A DNA stretch of 64,000 nt from Winogradskyella eximia (GCF_003386165.1 NZ_QRDV01000002.1:124001-188000); one strand, 5' to 3'; shown: positions 54,021 to 63,958, numbered from the stretch's first letter. Program-made: numbers and translations. The notes: generated by a model not told the origin, from the letters alone.

Positions 54021-54097
54021 TTAGAAACTTAAAAAAAGCCAATTTGGAATTCTAAATATAACAAGTGCATAGAATTTTATTTTACTCACATATAACA

Positions 54098-54316
54098 AAA
54101 CAATCGAGCGCTTGGCAGCGGACATTTGACATAACGGCAAATTATAGGACACATGCTTTTTTAACGCTGCGAAGCAAACCGTTTCTAGTTTAATGCCCAA
54201 GTACTGCACATTAAAACCATTAATACTAAAGCTTCTGGGATATTTTACATAATATCATTATAGTTGACTAATGGTATGTTCTTAGTAAATAACCAACAAT
54301 AGCATTTGTCCTATAA
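54098..54316 (+). repeat. Right copy of the 219-base direct repeat
   Basis: Partner of 46691-46909. It ends at GCATTTGTCCTATAAT and is followed by ATTATGTAAAATAGAATT (about 54323-54340), another R-element end motif. No gene lies between 53765 and 54371. Confidence 0.85.
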
Positions 54317-54371
54317 TTTATATTATGTAAAATAGAATTAAAAGAAACAAACGCATTACCTTTTCAAATGA

Positions 54372-55100
54372 CTATTTATAAGCTTCAATAGATGCCACCA
54401 ATTGCTTTCGCATTCTACTCAAATCATAATAAAAACCTTTAACCAAATCACCATAACCATTAGCGTATAAAAATCGTAAAGAAGAAATTCGAGCTTTATG
54501 GCCTTCATCATGCAACAAATAATTAATACAATCATTCTCACATCTAAAATCTGTCAATAATTTAGTATACCATGGTTGTGTAGCTTCTAGATATTCAAGA
54601 TTTGAAGCGAACTTTTTATAGATAATGTTTTCAATATCATCAATATTCTTAAAATACAATTTATAAGTACCACTGAGAGTCACTAAATGTTCAGAAGCTT
54701 TAGAATTGTCTAATAACGCGTTATCAATCCAATTCATATTCTGTTGATCAAGTCCCAAATCCTTAACATCAAATAATATGGTAGATACAAGTCCTCTATC
54801 ATCAACTTTATTACGATCATAATCGCGTCCAAGTGTCTTTAAATACACCTGATTTACGGTATCTAATACCTTTCTAAAAGCATCAATGTCTTTAATATCC
54901 TTGTCTAATTGTACTAAAACCTTCTGCTGTAAAGCTACATTGGCTTTTTTAATCTGATTTTGGTTGCTCCAATTATTAAGGTATAACGCAATGAGAATTC
55001 CTAACACCACCAAAACTATTTCACCAATGGCATAAATGAGATAATTCTTTAAGCGCTTCCCTTCTATCATATTAAATCTAAGTTTATTAAACAGCTTCAT
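54372..55100 (-). CDS. DUF6090-type membrane protein
   Basis: About 242 residues from ATG 55100 (MKLFNKLRFN); an upstream ATG at 55115 is less likely. The N-terminal NYLIYAIGEIVLVVLGILIALYLNNWS is the hallmark of DUF6090: one membrane helix followed by a helical soluble domain. The rest is rich in D, L and N with no catalytic motif. The family is abundant in Flavobacteriaceae and of unknown function. It marks the return to ordinary chromosome right of the accessory island. Confidence 0.8.
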   Translation of the reverse strand: MKLFNKLRFNMIEGKRLKNYLIYAIGEIVLVVLGILIALYLNNWSNQNQIKKANVALQQKVLVQLDKDIKDIDAFRKVLDTVNQVYLKTLGRDYDRNKVDDRGLVSTILFDVKDLGLDQQNMNWIDNALLDNSKASEHLVTLSGTYKLYFKNIDDIENIIYKKFASNLEYLEATQPWYTKLLTDFRCENDCINYLLHDEGHKARISSLRFLYANGYGDLVKGFYYDLSRMRKQLVASIEAYK

Positions 55101-55248
55101 GACGTTAAAATACAAACTTTTTAGAAACTAAGAAAAAACACACTTAGCAATAAAAAGGATATAGTTAATATCATTACCATACGAGTTAATGAGTATGTAG
55201 TAATCTCTCTAACTTTGAGATAATCAAACCCTTTAAAACAAAATCAAC

Positions 55249-55560
55249 ATGGAAAACACAAATATTATTTTCGAGTACCACGACGTTTCTGCAAGTGAAG
55301 CTTTAGAAACTTTTACAAGAGAAAAACTAAATACCATATTTACAAAATTCGATTTTGTAATTCGTGCAGATGTATTCTTTAAAACAGAAAACACATCTTC
55401 AGATAAAACAGGTAAAATATGTGGTATCCGTTTAAGCGCTCCTGGTCCTCGCCTCTTTGCAGAGTCATCGAGTTACAATTTTCAAGATGCAGTCACAGAA
55501 ACAGTTAGAGACTTAACGTCGCAATTAAAAAGACGTAAAGAAATGATGAAATCACATTAA
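55249..55560 (+). CDS. Ribosome hibernation promoting factor-like protein (HPF/RaiA)
   Basis: A 103-residue protein of the sigma-54 modulation/S30AE family: FEYHDVSASEALETFTREKLNTIFTKFDFVIRADVFFKTEN, then RLSAPGPRLFAESSSYNFQDAVTETVRDLTSQLKRRKEMM. It binds the decoding centre of idle ribosomes. It is the short form, without the C-terminal dimerisation domain. It is followed two bases later by the ArsC-like gene, so the two share a transcript. Confidence 0.85.
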   Translation: MENTNIIFEYHDVSASEALETFTREKLNTIFTKFDFVIRADVFFKTENTSSDKTGKICGIRLSAPGPRLFAESSSYNFQDAVTETVRDLTSQLKRRKEMMKSH

Positions 55561-55562
55561 TT

Positions 55563-55949
55563 ATGGGAGTATTTAGCGACGATAACAGACAAATAACCTG
55601 TGTTTATAATAGTAAAGATAATACAGACAAGCAAACACTGGCCTATATAACGGCTTCAGAAAAAAGTGTGCTAAGTTTAGATATCTCTACCGAGCAAATT
55701 ACAGGAACACAATGGGCAGAACTAGCAGAACGTTTAGAGACCCAATTGTGTAATCTTATTAATGAAAAAGAAATTGCTGGAGACGTCAGTAGCTTCAGTG
55801 ATTCAGATTGCATCACCATACTTAGAGAAAATCCTTCGGCTTTAAAAGGCGCGATTGTGTTTACCAAGGATAAAGCAAAACTAATAACAAACCCTTCTAA
55901 GGTATTAGAATTTATAGACGCAGATACAAGTAAAATTTCAAAACCTTAG
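55563..55949 (+). CDS. ArsC/Spx-family thioredoxin-fold protein
   Basis: A 128-residue protein. ITCVYNSKDNTDKQTLAYITASEKSVLSLDIS and ITGTQWAELAERL followed by ITILRENPSALKGAIVFTKDKAKLITNPSKVLEFI fit the ArsC-like family. The N-terminal catalytic Cys of arsenate reductases (CxxS) is absent; the loop reads NSKDNTDK. It is unlikely to be an arsenate reductase and may be a binding or stress protein. It is coupled to the HPF gene. Confidence 0.7.
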   Translation: MGVFSDDNRQITCVYNSKDNTDKQTLAYITASEKSVLSLDISTEQITGTQWAELAERLETQLCNLINEKEIAGDVSSFSDSDCITILRENPSALKGAIVFTKDKAKLITNPSKVLEFIDADTSKISKP

Positions 55950-56000
55950 TCAAATAACGACGTGAATCTGAGTATAAACCTTTTGTTGGTTGGTAGCTAG

Positions 56001-56034
56001 AAAGCCTGTAAAACGTAATGTTTACAGGCTTTCT
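56001..56034. terminator. Bidirectional terminator between convergent genes
   Basis: Arms AAAGCCTGTAAA (56001-56012) and TTTACAGGCTTT (56021-56032) are perfect complements. They lie between the ArsC-like gene (+) and the YihY gene (-). Confidence 0.8.
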
Positions 56035-56113
56035 TAATGTTAATAATTGAATATAATGTTGAATTGTATCGAAATTAATAATCGACAGTCATAACACCAA
56101 TAAAAAAGAAAGT

Positions 56114-56989
56114 CTAAGAGATATAATCTCCTTCCACATATTGGTCTGCATACTTTTTGGTAAAGTGTGCACCATACAATAATATTAAACTAGAATAAGA
56201 TACCCAAAGCATAATTAATATAATAGAACCTGCAGCACCATACGTAGATCCTGGTTCCATAGTATTAAAATATAATGCCAATAAATACTTACCAATTAAA
56301 AACATAACGGTAGTTAATGCAGCACCTGTACGTACAGATTTCCAAGTGATTTTGGCAGATGGCAAGTACTTAAACATAGTTGCAAACAGTAAATAAATGA
56401 AGCTTACAGAAACAATAAAATCAACCACAAACAAATAATCGAAGAGATTATCTGGTAAAAAACGGTTTAATTGCTTACTAAACGTACTCAATAAAGACGT
56501 TAAAATAAAACTTGTCAGTAATAGAAAACCTAAGATAAGTATAAAACCAAAACTCTTTACCCGACTCATTAAAGTAGCGACAACATTATTTTGATACGAT
56601 GGTTCTTGTTCCCAAATGGTATCTAAAGCAGATTGTAATTGAAAAAACACACCTGTTGATCCGTATAATAACGTTCCAATACCAATAACCGTAGCAAATA
56701 CAGAGGTTTGTTCATCACTACGATTTTCTATCATAGTTCTAATAGCATCAGCTGCATCTGGACCAATGGCCTTAGAAATTTCACTGAGTAATTCCCCTTG
56801 TACAATGTCTTCTCCCCAAAAACTGCCCACTACTTTTAGTATAATAATCACTAAGGCAGGTAACGATAATACAGCATAATAAGCCACAATAGCACTGCGC
56901 TGAAAAGGTTCTCCATTAAACCACGATTTAGCAGCAGCTACTAATAACTGTGGCAAATGTTGAATTTTAAAGTTTTTGGAATCACTCAT
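56114..56989 (-). CDS. YihY/BrkB-family inner-membrane protein
   Basis: About 291 residues from ATG 56989 (MSDSKNFKIQHLPQLL). The longer frame from 57031 has an unlikely N-terminus and starts at the peroxiredoxin stop. Six membrane helices. The family blocks are FQRSAIVAYYAVLSLPALVIIILKVVGSFWG, GSTGVFFQLQSALDTIWE, and SYIYLLFA-like and GAAGSIILIMLWVSYSSLILLYGAHFTKKYA segments. The function is unresolved (historically misnamed RNase BN). Probably cotranscribed with the peroxiredoxin gene upstream. Confidence 0.88.
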   Translation of the reverse strand: MSDSKNFKIQHLPQLLVAAAKSWFNGEPFQRSAIVAYYAVLSLPALVIIILKVVGSFWGEDIVQGELLSEISKAIGPDAADAIRTMIENRSDEQTSVFATVIGIGTLLYGSTGVFFQLQSALDTIWEQEPSYQNNVVATLMSRVKSFGFILILGFLLLTSFILTSLLSTFSKQLNRFLPDNLFDYLFVVDFIVSVSFIYLLFATMFKYLPSAKITWKSVRTGAALTTVMFLIGKYLLALYFNTMEPGSTYGAAGSIILIMLWVSYSSLILLYGAHFTKKYADQYVEGDYIS

Positions 56990-57031
56990 AATTAGAATTA
57001 GCTTAAAAAATAGGATTGGTACAAAGGTCAA

Positions 57032-57538
57032 TTAAGCCTCACCTCTAGCAGGATAATCTTTGTGTAATATAAATTTGATGGCATTAATTACATCATCTAA
57101 TCCAGGTCTTGCAAATGGCATCGTTTGTAGAGAAGCACAATACAATTCTTTATTAGGTCTTATAACAAATAATCCAGGTTCTATAAAAGTGTCTGGTTCT
57201 TGCTTTATACCTTTTGAAATAAATAAACCCCATTCACGTGCTTCTTCAATAGGAAACTCATAACCTAGAGGAATATCTGCAATAGCCCAATCTTTATAGG
57301 TTTGCTTAGCTTTGGCTTCAGTATCACTGCTTATGGCAATTACATTAACACCCAAATCATTGAACTTAGATAATTTGGTTTGTAATTCTTCTAAGTACTT
57401 TTTGCACACCGGACAGTGAAGACCTCTATAAACTATAAGTAATGTAAAGGCTTCTGGATGCTGTTTACTTAAGGTCCATTCGGTACCATTAACTAAGTTT
57501 ATAGATAAGTTTGGTGTTTTTTGTCTTGGTTTTATCAT
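57032..57538 (-). CDS. AhpC/TSA-family peroxiredoxin-like protein
   Basis: A 168-residue protein with thioredoxin fold. The active site is YRGLHCPVCKKYLEEL, with C42-P-V-C45, which places it among the PRX-like two-Cys proteins. VNVIAISSDTEAKAKQTYKDW, LGYEFPIEEAREWGLFIS and PGLFVIRPNKELYCASLQTMPFARP are also typical. It likely reduces peroxides. It is encoded just upstream of YihY on the minus strand, with its own upstream gap of ~240 bases containing no gene. Confidence 0.82.
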   Translation of the reverse strand: MIKPRQKTPNLSINLVNGTEWTLSKQHPEAFTLLIVYRGLHCPVCKKYLEELQTKLSKFNDLGVNVIAISSDTEAKAKQTYKDWAIADIPLGYEFPIEEAREWGLFISKGIKQEPDTFIEPGLFVIRPNKELYCASLQTMPFARPGLDDVINAIKFILHKDYPARGEA

Positions 57539-57730
57539 GTCGTTTGTGTTTATGTTATTAGTAGTGTTGTATCCAATATCGGAAAGGTGTAAGATATCGC
57601 TTCAGTGCCAGATCTATTATCTCGTTTGCTAAAACTATTAATGCGAAAGAATTAAAATAAGGATAAGAATGAAGTAATTAGGAATTAAAAAAGGAGTAAC
57701 TAAATACGATGAAGAAGTAATTATAGCCAA

Positions 57731-57758
57731 AAAAGCCCATCACATGGTGATGGGCTTT
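57731..57758 (-). terminator. Terminator of the cold-shock gene
   Basis: Arms GCCCATCAC and GTGATGGGC around ATG, with a T-run on the minus strand, lie 24 bases downstream of the csp stop codon. Confidence 0.85.
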
Positions 57759-57781
57759 CATAACTGAGGTTAAGTGATATA

Positions 57782-57973
57782 TTAGATAACTTTTACGTTT
57801 ACTGCGTTTAATCCTTTTTTACCTTCTGTAAGATCGAATTCAACGGTATCGCCTTCACGAATTTCGTCAACCAATCCAGAAATGTGAACAAAATGTTCTT
57901 TGTTTGAACCTTCTTCTGTAATAAATCCGAAGCCTTTTGCATCGTTGAAGAATTTTACTGTTCCTGTACTCAT
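57782..57973 (-). CDS. Cold-shock domain protein (CspA family)
   Basis: A 63-residue protein with MSTGTVKFFNDAKGFGFITEEG containing RNP1 (GFGFI) and HFVHIS as RNP2. An RNA chaperone of standard single-domain length. The ~200-base stretch upstream (57974-58179) holds no gene and is probably its long 5' leader, as is common for csp genes. Confidence 0.93.
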   Translation of the reverse strand: MSTGTVKFFNDAKGFGFITEEGSNKEHFVHISGLVDEIREGDTVEFDLTEGKKGLNAVNVKVI

Positions 57974-58179
57974 AATAATATTATATTTAATTTTTAATAA
58001 TTACTTAGTAGTATTCAAATATGATGCCAAAGTGAAAACACATGTTAATTATCGGATTTTAAGTGAATTACAAACAAGTCGTCGATAAAAGAAGTAACTA
58101 CATCATGAATATTTGAAACAAAACCCAATTGCCAATACCTTAGCCGAGGATTTCCCTCAGTCTATTAAATCTAAATATT

Positions 58180-58443
58180 ATGGAAACAAAATTCTCTTTG
58201 TTTAACCAGATTAATAGTTTATGCTACTGGTTATTAATTTCTAGTGACTACAGAACATCAGTAAAATTAGATGCAGAAAACGACACCTACAGCGTTTGCA
58301 TTAAACATGCTGGAATTGAACTCTATGCCAACACTATCAAAGGATTTAGTAAAAGAAATGCTAACTTCTTAGAACACGAATTAGATGGTATGGTAGCTGG
58401 CTTATTACATTTAAAGCAAAATGTAGAACAGAAATCAGCTTAA
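58180..58443 (+). CDS. Small hypothetical protein
   Basis: An 87-residue protein: METKFSLFNQINSLCYWLLISSDYRTSVKLDAENDTYSVCIKHAGIELYANTIKGF... A beta-hairpin-like middle is followed by a helix (NANFLEHELDGMVAGLLHLKQN). No family was recognised and no membrane helix is certain. A REP-like hairpin downstream ends the transcript. It is likely real given clean framing and a separate promoter region. Confidence 0.6.
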   Translation: METKFSLFNQINSLCYWLLISSDYRTSVKLDAENDTYSVCIKHAGIELYANTIKGFSKRNANFLEHELDGMVAGLLHLKQNVEQKSA

Positions 58444-58474
58444 TATTAGAGTCCTAATTTAAATTTGAAGTAAT

Positions 58475-58526
58475 AACGTTAGTTCGAGTGAATTTGCCAA
58501 AAAGGAATTTTACTCGAACTGACGTA
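58475..58526. repeat. REP-like palindrome, probable bidirectional terminator
   Basis: Arms AGTTCGAGTGAATT and AATTTTACTCGAACT pair around a GCC/GG-containing centre. It lies between convergent genes, and related units are at 22468 and 59701. Confidence 0.7.
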
Positions 58527-58555
58527 ATTGTTTACTTTTAATAAAGTTATGTGGT

Positions 58556-59545
58556 TTAGCGTGCTAATTTTCTTAGCGCAACCCATTGTTTCAACATTTC
58601 TCTAGAGTCTACAGCAGGATATCCTAATACTGTTTTTCCAGCTGCAACATCATTCATAACACCAGAGCCTGCTCCAACAGTTGCTCCAGAATGTATCGTC
58701 GTATGATCTTTTATAGATGCAGAACCTCCAATAATCACACCATCACCTAAGGTTACAGAACCTGCAAGCCCTGAGCTTCCTGCCATAATACAAGAACGAC
58801 CTAACACACAGTTATGCGCAATTTGTACGAGGTTATCAATCTTACAACCATCTCCTAATATCGTAGAACTAAATTTACCACGATCTACACAAGAGTTGGC
58901 TCCTATTTCAACACCATTTCCAATAACTACATTACCAATATGTGGAATCTTCACTAGTCCTCTACCATCATCACTTGGACGATAGCCAAAACCATCAGCT
59001 CCAATACTCACATTATTATGAAAAATACAATGGTTTCCAATTACAGAGCGTTCTCTAATAACAGTACCAGACCAAACTACGGTATAATCACCAATTGTCG
59101 TTTCATCTAAAATAGTCACATTAGGGTAAATAGTTACGTTTTCACCTAAAACCACATCTTTACCAATATAAGAACCAGCACCTACTCTACTACCTTTTCC
59201 TATTTTAGCCGTTTTATCAATAATTGCCGAAGGATGAATTTCAGTTTCAAAATGAGGCGTTGTAGGTGTAAAAGACTCTAGTAATTTGGCCATTGTTAAA
59301 TCGGCATTCTTTACTTTAATCAATACGCGGTTTTCACCGGGTTCTAAATCTAAATTATCATTTACAATAGCCAAACTTGCTTTAGAATCTTTCCAAAGTG
59401 CTGCAAATTTTCGGTTTCCAATAAAGGTGGCCTGATTTTCGGTTGCTTTTTGAATTTGCTCTAATCCTGTAATTTTATGTGTAGTTGTACCTACAACTTC
59501 GCCATTTACAAAGGCGTTAATTTCTTCAATTGTGAATGATATCAT
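58556..59545 (-). CDS. lpxD: LpxD-like UDP-3-O-acylglucosamine N-acyltransferase
   Basis: A 329-residue protein. The N-terminal uridine-binding-like domain ([18 protein letters not shown]...[21 protein letters not shown]) precedes a left-handed beta-helix of hexapeptide repeats ([56 protein letters not shown]). The catalytic His is in VQIAHNC. It acts in lipid A synthesis at the inner membrane. No lpxA, lpxB or fabZ neighbour is present, so this may be the second, isolated lpxD paralogue seen in many flavobacteria. Confidence 0.85.
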   Translation of the reverse strand: MISFTIEEINAFVNGEVVGTTTHKITGLEQIQKATENQATFIGNRKFAALWKDSKASLAIVNDNLDLEPGENRVLIKVKNADLTMAKLLESFTPTTPHFETEIHPSAIIDKTAKIGKGSRVGAGSYIGKDVVLGENVTIYPNVTILDETTIGDYTVVWSGTVIRERSVIGNHCIFHNNVSIGADGFGYRPSDDGRGLVKIPHIGNVVIGNGVEIGANSCVDRGKFSSTILGDGCKIDNLVQIAHNCVLGRSCIMAGSSGLAGSVTLGDGVIIGGSASIKDHTTIHSGATVGAGSGVMNDVAAGKTVLGYPAVDSREMLKQWVALRKLAR

Positions 59546-59903
59546 TGGTATAAAATTGTGTGTTTATTAAATAGAGACACAAGATAATACTAATAAATGA
59601 AAATGACGTATGTCGTGGTTTGAAGAATTCTATCAATTTTAATGATTCCTCATCCCTTTTACAAAATGTAATAAGTCTCAATAGCTATTTATAATCGAAA
59701 ACGTCAGTTCTATTGATTTTTAAGCATGAAAAATCGTATCGAGAACCTCTTGTATATATCTGTTTCTCGATACAAAATTCCAAAAAAAGGAATTTCACTC
59801 AAAGTGACATCGATAAGTACTTCAGTCTTTACAAACTAGAGATTGTTATTCCTGCGAAGGCAAAAATCCACTATATAATTGAATAATAGCGATTAATAAT
59901 TTA
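59546..59903. repeat. Gene-free stretch with two REP-like hairpins
   Basis: 59701-59747 carries GTCAGTTC, a GATTTTT/AAAAATC stem and TATCGAGAAC. 59755-59810 carries TTTCTCGATACA, an AAATTCC/GGAATTT stem and CACTCAAAGTGACATCG. Both belong to the same palindromic family as 22468 and 58475. Nothing else is seen. Confidence 0.6.
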
Positions 59904-61022
59904 TTAAATCGAAATTTCTTTAAATGTAATCCCTAAAGCTTTCTGTGTATCTAAGATTTTTTGCATTTCACCTGGAATAATTAAAGCAATAGATTGTCCG
60001 GTTTTACCAGCTCTAGCCGTTCTTCCACTTCGGTGTGTGTAATATTCTAAGTGTTCTGGTAATTGGTGATGCAATATAAAAGCCAAATTATTAACATCAA
60101 TACCTCTAGCCGAAACATCTGTAGAAATCAATACTTGTAAGCTTTCATTCTTAAAAGCACGCATTACTTTATCACGATCTCTTTGTTGCATGTCTCCTTC
60201 TAAGGCACCAACAGCAAAACCTTCTTGTTGTAATTGATGTGTCAAAGCTTGTGTTCCTGCTTTAGTTTTACAGAAAATGATACCTCTTTCATCTTGGCGT
60301 TTTTCTAAGATGCGAATAATTATATTCAACTTATCTTTGATACTTGTGTGAACAAAATGATGCGAAATATTTTCGTTTACCAAAGCATTTTTATTTACTT
60401 CAACTCTAATAGCATCTTTAGACATATACGTTTTAACGATGTTTTTAATTTCCTCTGGCATTGTTGCAGAAAATAACCAAGTATTACGTTTCTTAGTGTT
60501 ATATGCTAAAATTTTAGTTAAGTCTTCTTTAAAACCCATGCTTAACATTTCATCCGCTTCATCTAAAACTAAGATTTTTACATTTGAAATATCTACAGCA
60601 CCACGTTCTATCAAATCTAGTAAACGGCCTGGTGTTGCCACAACAATATGTGTTGTTCTAGTTAAGTTTTTAATTTGTCTGTCTATTTTTTCACCACCAT
60701 AAACACCTTCTGAGAAAATCTTTTGATCTATATACTTCGTAAATCTAAAGAGTTGCTTTTGTATTTGTTGCACTAATTCGCGTGTTGGTGCAATAATTAA
60801 GGCTTGCACATCAGAGTTATTAGTATCGATAGCATGTAAAACAGGCAAGCCAAAAGCTGCTGTTTTACCCGTTCCGGTTTGTGCTAATCCTATTAAATCC
60901 GTTTTAGATTTTAATAAAATAGGAATCACTGTTTCTTGTATCTCTGTAGGATTTACAATGTTAAGTTCTTTTAAACCCTTTATGTAATTCTTATGTATTC
61001 CTAATTGTGAAAATGTTGTCAT
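59904..61022 (-). CDS. DEAD-box RNA helicase
   Basis: About 372 residues from ATG 61022 (MTTFSQLGIHKNYIKGL); the frame extends upstream without a plausible start context. All motifs are present: Q-motif PTEIQ, AQTGTGKT, PTRELV, TPGRLLD, DEADEM, SAT, IISTDVSARGID-like and HRSGRTARAG. It is short, with no C-terminal RNA-binding or basic tail, like minimal RhlE-type helicases. It acts in RNA unwinding, often under cold stress. Confidence 0.9.
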   Translation of the reverse strand: MTTFSQLGIHKNYIKGLKELNIVNPTEIQETVIPILLKSKTDLIGLAQTGTGKTAAFGLPVLHAIDTNNSDVQALIIAPTRELVQQIQKQLFRFTKYIDQKIFSEGVYGGEKIDRQIKNLTRTTHIVVATPGRLLDLIERGAVDISNVKILVLDEADEMLSMGFKEDLTKILAYNTKKRNTWLFSATMPEEIKNIVKTYMSKDAIRVEVNKNALVNENISHHFVHTSIKDKLNIIIRILEKRQDERGIIFCKTKAGTQALTHQLQQEGFAVGALEGDMQQRDRDKVMRAFKNESLQVLISTDVSARGIDVNNLAFILHHQLPEHLEYYTHRSGRTARAGKTGQSIALIIPGEMQKILDTQKALGITFKEISI

Positions 61023-61128
61023 AGTATTTAATTGTGGTGCAAAGGTAATTTGTACATGCAATAAACAATAGAATTAATTGTAAAATATGAATGGTGGTAA
61101 TCAGAGTATTAGTAATGCACTATTTTTA

Positions 61129-61725
61129 TTATTGAAATTCATCAACAAGCTGAAGCGTTCCTGAATAACGCATAAAAGTTTTGAATGTAGAGGTAATCTC
61201 AACTTCAGCTTTGTTATTTGGGAATATTAGAAGTCGCACATCATATTTTTCAGATGGTTCCCCATTTTGATTGATACTGAATTTAATCTCAAGTTTGTTA
61301 TTCTTTTTATCAATGCTCTTCTCTAAATTTTTTGGAACTCCTTCAAAAGCTATTCCTCTATTCATACCATATGTACCTCCGCTTAAACGCCGTTCTCCCA
61401 TAAATGATAAATCCCCTTTTACGGAGTCCTTTACTATATTTATAAAATAACCATCACCTCTTACATCAATTCTATTGGCAGTATTACCTGTTCTTGACAA
61501 AAATAATGTATTCGCTACTTGTTGTGTTGCTGCTTTCACAAAAGGATACGCTACATCTATTTCTATATTGTAGATTTCTTTTTCCTGCAATATTTTTAGT
61601 GTAGTAAGGTTATCAGCGTACTTTTCGCTAGCAGTAATATCCTTGGATTTACAATTCCATAGCGTAATAAGAACACTCAAACAACAAAGTAGTCTTAGTC
61701 TCTTGTAAATTACTTTTTTAGTCAT
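61129..61725 (-). CDS. DUF4251 lipoprotein
   Basis: A 198-residue protein with a lipoprotein-like signal (LITLWNCKSKD). IEIDVAYPFVKAATQQVANTLFLSRTGNTANRIDVRGDGYFINI and RGIAFEGVPKNLEKSIDKKNNKLEIKFSI fit DUF4251, a Bacteroidota envelope family of unknown function. It stands alone between the helicase and the SDR genes. Confidence 0.8.
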   Translation of the reverse strand: MTKKVIYKRLRLLCCLSVLITLWNCKSKDITASEKYADNLTTLKILQEKEIYNIEIDVAYPFVKAATQQVANTLFLSRTGNTANRIDVRGDGYFINIVKDSVKGDLSFMGERRLSGGTYGMNRGIAFEGVPKNLEKSIDKKNNKLEIKFSINQNGEPSEKYDVRLLIFPNNKAEVEITSTFKTFMRYSGTLQLVDEFQ

Positions 61726-61835
61726 AGTAGTCTAAGATACTGCCAAATGGTTGAAATAACAACAGGATTAACAGAGTTTTAAAAAAGAGTAAATCTAATT
61801 TTCTTTGATGTATATAAGAACTAAGCTATTGTTAG

Positions 61836-63386
61836 TTACCAACTAATAGGGCGATAATCCTTCAAGAATTTACCAGACCAATGTTTACCTGTGTTAATAC
61901 CATCAAATAAAGGATCCATAACACGTGCTGCACCATCAACAATATCTAAAGGTGGTTGAAAATCGTGTAAGTCTTGTTTGCGTTTTGCTAATTCAGCAGG
62001 ATCCTCGTCAGTTACCCAACCGGTATCCACGGCATTCATATAAATACCTTCTTTGGCTAAACTACCAGCTGCTGTATGTGTTAACATATTTAAAGCGGCT
62101 TTTGCCATATTGGTATGTGGATGACGGTCTTCTTTAAAAAAGGAATGAAACTTTCCTTCCATTGCTGAAACATTGATAATGTGCTTCTTACCTGTGTTCT
62201 CTTTCTTCATTACTTCAGATAGACGATTACACAAAACAAAAGGGGCTACAGAGTTTACAAGTTGCACTTCAATCATTTCTGTAGTTTCAATCTCACCTAA
62301 TTTTAATCTCCAACTGTTGGTTTTTCTTAAATCCACTTGTTGTAAATCGGCATCTAATTTTCCTTCTGGAAAGACCTCTTGAGCTACTAAAGTATTATCA
62401 AAACTATATGGAATCTGCGATAATTTAGCAGACGCTCTTAAACCAATTCCTGGTTCTGGACCATGCCATGTCACTGGCATGTTTTTACTTGGTGATGCTC
62501 CAGAAGTTAGTTCTTTTAACTCCATTAAACATTCTGTATGGTCGTTTAATAAATCGCGTGCAAACTTAGGTAACTCTTCTATTGGTCGTTCTTCGTTTGG
62601 CATTAAATGACTGTAAAAACCTGCTGGTCGTCTTACAGTCTGTGCTGCATTATTAATAAGAATATCTAGCTTTTCGTAACGTTGTTCTATAAAATTACAG
62701 AAGATTTCTACACTCGGAATGTGTCTTAAATCTAGGCCGTGAATTTTTAAGCGATGTCCCCATTCTGTAAAGTCTTCTTCTTGAGAAAAACGCAAGGCAG
62801 AATCTACAGGAAAACGTGTGGTTGCAATAACTGTAGCGCCACCACGTAGTAACATTAAGGTTATATGATATCCGATTTTTAAACGCGATCCTGTAATTAC
62901 AGCAACTTGCCCTTTAACATCGGCTGTTTGAAAACGTTTGGCATAATTAAAATCGCCACATTCTTCACACATGGTATCATAAAAATGATGCAATTTGGTG
63001 AATAATGTTTTACATACGTAGCAGTTTCTTGGAGACTCTAATTCTAATTGTTCTTTAGCTTTTAAATCGGCTTCAGGCAATAATTTAGGAGCCACAAAAA
63101 TATGCGCTTCTCTTGCGCTACGTATTCCTGTTACTTTTCTCGCATTTTTATCTCTAGCAGCTTGTTTTCGCTTGGCTGCTTTTTTAGCATCCTTTTTTCT
63201 TCTAGAAAATTCTTCTCTACTAGGACGCGATAATTGTCCTGAGACTTTAATTAAAGCTGTACGTTGTGGTTTCGGAATTTCGAAGATTTGATCTGTATCA
63301 GTAACTAATTGTTCTAAAATAGAAATACATTTTTCAATCTCATTGATTGAGATTTCTTCTATATTATCTGGTTTATCGTTACTCAT
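61836..63386 (-). CDS. Large SDR-family oxidoreductase with N-terminal zinc ribbon
   Basis: A 516-residue protein. Residues 1-50 are acidic-helical, 60-85 very basic ([19 protein letters not shown]), and four cysteines (C122, C125, C140, C143) form a zinc-ribbon-like module. The Rossmann fold follows with [15 protein letters not shown] (165-172 as the glycine motif), [15 protein letters not shown], and a later INVSAMEG. The usual YxxxK reads [10 protein letters not shown], so the catalytic Tyr is replaced. The basic and zinc regions suggest nucleic-acid or protein binding beyond a plain dehydrogenase. Confidence 0.75.
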   Translation of the reverse strand: MSNDKPDNIEEISINEIEKCISILEQLVTDTDQIFEIPKPQRTALIKVSGQLSRPSREEFSRRKKDAKKAAKRKQAARDKNARKVTGIRSAREAHIFVAPKLLPEADLKAKEQLELESPRNCYVCKTLFTKLHHFYDTMCEECGDFNYAKRFQTADVKGQVAVITGSRLKIGYHITLMLLRGGATVIATTRFPVDSALRFSQEEDFTEWGHRLKIHGLDLRHIPSVEIFCNFIEQRYEKLDILINNAAQTVRRPAGFYSHLMPNEERPIEELPKFARDLLNDHTECLMELKELTSGASPSKNMPVTWHGPEPGIGLRASAKLSQIPYSFDNTLVAQEVFPEGKLDADLQQVDLRKTNSWRLKLGEIETTEMIEVQLVNSVAPFVLCNRLSEVMKKENTGKKHIINVSAMEGKFHSFFKEDRHPHTNMAKAALNMLTHTAAGSLAKEGIYMNAVDTGWVTDEDPAELAKRKQDLHDFQPPLDIVDGAARVMDPLFDGINTGKHWSGKFLKDYRPISW

Positions 63387-63417
63387 AACTATAATTTAGG
63401 ACTACTTCTAAGTTATT

Positions 63418-63867
63418 TTATGCTTCTTGAAGTTCTTTCTTAGACTTTCTATAAGTGTAAGAATTAAAGATACTACGTCTTGCAAATCGCATTTGTTTAT
63501 CAGAATTTAAAAACTTGATAAATACACCTTTAGGAACACCGAAATACTCATAAGTTGAACCGTCTAAAAATGTAATCTCTAATAACAAACCTTTGTGCTG
63601 AAAATCTACAATACTAGAATCTGTGATTGTTGCAGTGTATTCTTCAAGGTTTGCAGCCTTTGTTTCTGGTGCAATACTTACTAAAAAATGATAACCATCA
63701 ATGATTTCAACACTTTTTAATTCCGCCTCTTCTTGTCCAGCATCTCCATCTTGAAATTTATCTGGATGCCATTCTTTTACTAAGTTTCTGTAAGTCTTTT
63801 TTAAAGTCTTTAAATCTATTGAATCTTCTATAGAAAATAACTTTTTGTACTGGTTGATGCGTTTCAT
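63418..63867 (-). CDS. J-domain/KTSC-domain protein
   Basis: A 149-residue protein. The N-terminal ~65 residues form a J-domain (LKTLKKTYRNLVKEWHPDKFQ with H34-P-D36). The C-terminal ~65 form a KTSC domain (SSIVDFQHKGLLLEITFLDGSTYEYFGVPKGVFIKFLNSDKQMRFARRSIF). The J-domain would recruit DnaK; KTSC is a small domain of unknown role also found on phage and helicase-like proteins. It is 31 bases upstream of the SDR gene on the same strand. Confidence 0.8.
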   Translation of the reverse strand: MKRINQYKKLFSIEDSIDLKTLKKTYRNLVKEWHPDKFQDGDAGQEEAELKSVEIIDGYHFLVSIAPETKAANLEEYTATITDSSIVDFQHKGLLLEITFLDGSTYEYFGVPKGVFIKFLNSDKQMRFARRSIFNSYTYRKSKKELQEA

Positions 63868-63958
63868 TACTAGTGTTTTATTTTGAGGCGCGAAATTACG
63901 CTATTTTATAAGATGAAGGTGTAATTATTTTGTTATAATAATTTCGTTTGCAAAAACC

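Noticed and set aside
42785..54340. Calling the accessory island an integron
   Set aside because: No integrase gene is visible, cassettes carry several genes with their own promoters, and the attC-like folds have not been tested with a model.
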